A DNA stretch of 33,985 nt from Sphingomonadales bacterium (lineage in GTDB: Bacteria; Pseudomonadota; Alphaproteobacteria; Sphingomonadales; Sphingomonadaceae), in NCBI GenBank assembly GCA_020200315.1, contig JAIVIZ010000085.1, positions 1 through 33,985 of the forward strand. Reading direction: 5' to 3'. This document shows positions 31,329 through 33,985 of this stretch, one piece after another. Both the position numbers and the translations under genes were made by a program. The notes under the pieces were generated by a model that ran no database searches, was not told where the DNA came from, and saw only the letters and a list, made by a program, of their open reading frames with translations. The stretch's first letter is position 1; every line of letters begins with the position of its first letter.

Positions 31329-32800
31329 TTGACGAAACAGGGCAAGGTCAACCTCGTCAAGGCGACGGGGACCATCGGTGGCCTCACGCTGATCAGCCGG
31401 GTCGCGGGTTTCGCCCGCGAAATGCTGATGTCGCGCATCATGGGCGCGAGCGTCGCGGCCGATGCCTTCTTCGTCGCCTTCCGCCTGCCCAACACCTTCC
31501 GCCGGCTGTTCGGCGAGGGGGCGTTCTCCGCCGGCTTCGTCCCACTATTCAGCCAGCGGCTGCACGCCCGGGGCGGCGAGGCGGAGGCCAAGGAGTTTTC
31601 GGAGCAGGTCCTCGGCGTTTTCCTGCCGACCCTCGTCCTGTTCACTTTGGTGTTCGAGATCATCATGCCGGCGTTCGTCGCCGCCATCTCCGGCTATGCC
31701 GGCGAGAAGCTCGCGCTCGCGACCTATCTGACCCGAATTACCTTTCCCTACCTCGTGCTCATCAGCCTGGTGTCGCTCTTCTCGGGCATCCTCAACTCCC
31801 TCGCCCGCTTCACCGCCGCCGCCTTCGCCCCTGCCCTGCTCAACCTCGCCATGCTGTGCGCGCTGATCTTCGTTCGGGTCGGCGGTGAGGTCACCGCGAC
31901 GGCGCTCGCGATCGCCGTGACGATCGGCGGCTTTATTCAAATCGCCCTGCTCTGGGCCTCGGCCAAGCGCGCGGGCATTTCGCTCCGCCTGCGCCGTCCG
32001 CGGATGACGCCCGGCGTCCGCCAGTTCGTCCGGGTGGTTATTCCCGCCACGCTCGGGGCGGGCGTCTACCAGATCTCGGCACCGCCATCCTGCCGCAGGT
32101 CAGCCGCCACGTCGGTGCGGGCGAGCCGGAGCAGGCGGCGAAAGTGCAGGGACAGGCGGCGGAACTGGCGATGTTCCTCTGCTTGCCCGCAGCCCTCGCC
32201 CTGTCGGTCAGCGCCTATCCGCTGGTCCTCGCCTTGTTCCAGGGTGGCAAGTTCAGTGCCGCCGACGCTGCGACCACCGCGACGACGCTCGGCATCATCG
32301 TGCTTGGCCTTCCTGCCTATGTGCTGGTCAAGGTGCTCACCCCTGGCTTCTACTCGCGCCAGGACACGGCGACCCCGGTCAAGACGGCCGGGGTTGTGCT
32401 GGCCGCCAATGTCGGGCTCAACTTCCTGCTGATCCCGCCGTTTCACATCGCCGGCCTCGCCGCCGCGATCGCGATCTGCTCATGGCTCAACTGCATCATG
32501 CTCTACGTCATCCTGCACCGCCGCGGCCATTTCCGCATCGAGGGCTGGCTCGCCTCGCGCATTCTTCGCCAGCTCGCCGCCGGCGCCGCGATGGTCGCCG
32601 CGCTGTGGGCGATCAAGACCGGGCTCCAGCCGTGGTTCGCCGGGTCGGTCGCGCATCGCATGGCGGCGGTCGTCGCCATCGTCGGGGGCGGCATGGCGGT
32701 CTATTTCCCGCTGGTGTGGGTGCTCGGCGGAATCGACAAGGAAGAACTGATGCTGCTCCGCCGCAGAAAGAAGCCGGTGGTTGCCGATGACCCTGCCTGA
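31329..32800 (+). pseudogene. murJ: Lipid II flippase MurJ, disrupted by an out-of-frame internal deletion
   Basis: MurJ flips lipid II across the inner membrane. From TTG 31329 the N-terminal part is normal (ISRVAGFAREMLMSRIMGAS, ADAFFVAFRLPNTFRRLFGE, on to PATLGAGVYQIS at 32078). After that the frame becomes Arg/Ser-rich junk, while the family sequence resumes one frame over at about 32075 with LGTAILPQVSRHVGAGEPEQ and continues to TGA 32800. Family alignment from memory puts about 35-37 residues between YQIS and LGTAILP, including the segment with the conserved ADR motif; these are missing. The frame change requires a loss of 3n+1 bases. As MurJ is usually essential, either a sequence or assembly error or a second flippase is implied. 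There are intact families on both sides. Confidence 0.85.
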
Positions 32801-33806
32801 GCGGCCGGCGATGCGCGTGGTCTCCGGCATTCAGCCGACGGGCGGGCTGCACCTGGGCAATCTGCTCGGCGCGATCCTGCGCTGGGTGCGGATGCAGGAC
32901 GAGGCGCAGTGCCTATTCTTCCTCGCCGACCTTCATTCGCTGTCCGAATATATCGACCCCGAGGTCCGCCGCTCCAATCTCCGCGACATGGCCGCCGCGC
33001 TGATCGCCAGCGGAATCGATCCGGAGCGCTCGATCCTGTTTAATCAGGCGCGGATTCCGGCGCATGCCGAGCTGTGCTGGCTGCTCAACGGCACCGCGCG
33101 CATCGGCTGGCTCAATCGCATGACCCAGTTCAAGGATAAGTCGGGCAAGAACCGCGAGGGCGCCTCGGTCGCGCTGTTCGACTATCCGGTGCTCCAGGCC
33201 GCCGACGTGCTGCTCTATCGCGCCACCCACGTCCCCATCGGCGAAGACCAGAAGCAGCATCTCGAGCTGGCCCGCGACATCGCGCTCAAGTTCAACACCG
33301 ATTATGACACCGACCTGTTCGTCGCGCCCGAGCCGTTCATCGGCGGCGGCACGGCGGCGCGGGTGATGTCGCTGCGCGATGGCCGCTCGAAAATGTCCAA
33401 GTCGGACCCCTCCGACCAGAGCCGCATCGCGCTGACCGATAGCGACGACGCCATCGCCCAGAAGATCCGCAAGGCGCGCACCGATCCCGAGCCGCTTCCC
33501 ACCGATCCGGCCGAGCTCGCCGGCCGGGCCGAGGCGACCAACCTCGTCGGCATCTTCGCGGCGCTGACCGGTGAGACCGTCGAACAGGTGCTCGCCCGTT
33601 TCGCAGGTCAGGGCTTCGGCGCGTTCAAACCCGCGCTGGCCGACGCGATCATCGCCACGGTGGCGCCGATCCGCGGCCGGCTGGAGCAATTGCGCGGGGA
33701 TGAGAGCGCGCTCGATGCCTATCTGGAATCCGGAGCCGAGCGCGCCCGGGCGCTAGGCGCGCCGACGCTCGATAAGGCCTATCGCATCGTCGGCCTCAGC
33801 CGTTGA
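32787..33806 (+). CDS. trpS: Tryptophanyl-tRNA synthetase
   Basis: 339 aa class I synthetase that charges tRNA-Trp. The HIGH-equivalent is HLGN at residues 22-25 within SGIQPTGGLHLGNLLGAI, and the KMSKS loop is exact at 202-206 (SKMSKSDPSDQSRI). Also visible are DYPVLQAADVLLYRATHVPI and GEDQKQHLELARDIA, both standard for TrpRS. ATG 32787 overlaps the murJ 3' end by 14 nt; ATG 32811 (MRVVSGIQPTG) is a close alternative. Length and motifs are complete. Co-transcribed with murJ. Confidence 0.95.
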   Translation: MTLPERPAMRVVSGIQPTGGLHLGNLLGAILRWVRMQDEAQCLFFLADLHSLSEYIDPEVRRSNLRDMAAALIASGIDPERSILFNQARIPAHAELCWLLNGTARIGWLNRMTQFKDKSGKNREGASVALFDYPVLQAADVLLYRATHVPIGEDQKQHLELARDIALKFNTDYDTDLFVAPEPFIGGGTAARVMSLRDGRSKMSKSDPSDQSRIALTDSDDAIAQKIRKARTDPEPLPTDPAELAGRAEATNLVGIFAALTGETVEQVLARFAGQGFGAFKPALADAIIATVAPIRGRLEQLRGDESALDAYLESGAERARALGAPTLDKAYRIVGLSR

Positions 33807-33922
33807 ACGCCTAAGCCGCTGTAAATTCAGCGCATCATCTGCCCGCTTCATCGACTATTCAGCCAACTAAGCGTTATAGAGACTCATCGAAACAGATTCT
33901 CTCAAATGAGGGGTGACCACTC

Positions 33923-33985
33923 ATGCGTAAATTGAACCTTGCCGCCGCCGCGATGTTGGGCGCCGCGGTGATCACCCTGTCCGGT
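33923..33985 (+). CDS. Signal-peptide protein, cut by window edge
   Basis: Only 21 codons are visible: MRKLNLAAAAMLGAAVITLS, then Gly, a typical Sec signal peptide. GAGGGG lies 8-10 bases before ATG 33923. The mature part is outside the window, so the product is unknown. The 116 bp between trpS and this gene hold no other feature I can support. Confidence 0.7.
   Translation, partial: MRKLNLAAAAMLGAAVITLSG

Overview
The window is a GC-rich chromosomal segment of an alphaproteobacterium, most likely a member of the Sphingomonadales. This rests on the gene families and their order: imuA-imuB-dnaE2 behind a GTTC-N7-GTTC LexA box, rpmH-rnpA-yidD-yidC-engB, Tim44/mltA/smr divergent from secB, and small secreted Cys-rich proteins. 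No 16S gene is present, so the assignment is an inference from gene content.

Positions 1-16147 look like an accessory island ending at the 3' end of a tRNA-Asp gene (16148-16224, minus). It begins with an SOS mutagenesis cassette: imuA, imuB and a dnaE2 cut by the window edge, all leftward. One LexA box (3828-3842) separates them from a rightward pair, an 80-aa protein and an SRAP/YedK abasic-site protein. Two small secreted repeat proteins and a RadC-like JAMM protein follow. Next is a rightward four-gene phage-type module (6746-13836): two tandem paralogs, a 393-aa protein, and a 1620-aa protein with an M15-type peptidase motif set and a staphylococcal-nuclease-like domain at its N-terminus. 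The module is preceded by a promoter, two hairpins and an intrinsic terminator. No capsid, portal, terminase or integrase gene is visible. From 13895 to 16147 the genes are sparse: a secreted protein, a second SRAP, two small proteins, 9-bp repeat arrays, and an 85-bp direct repeat whose first 54 bp are nearly identical.

Positions 16148-33985 are conserved chromosomal backbone. They hold tRNA-Asp, an AI-2E/PerM transporter, tRNA-Leu(CAA), two DUF805 membrane proteins, comM/yifB and a PGPGW protein. These are followed by rpmH-rnpA-yidD-yidC-engB (ribosome, RNase P and membrane insertion), a GST, a cupin, dapE (lysine and peptidoglycan precursor), a GGDEF/EAL protein, smr-mltA-Tim44, secB, murJ and trpS. 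A signal-peptide gene starts at the right edge. Two backbone points stand out. rpmH is entirely nested inside the only ATG-initiated reading of rnpA, a Thermus-like arrangement. murJ is split by an apparent out-of-frame internal deletion.

The strongest candidates for new biology are the M15/nuclease giant protein with its partner genes, the promoter-hairpin-terminator unit ahead of them, and the rpmH/rnpA nesting.
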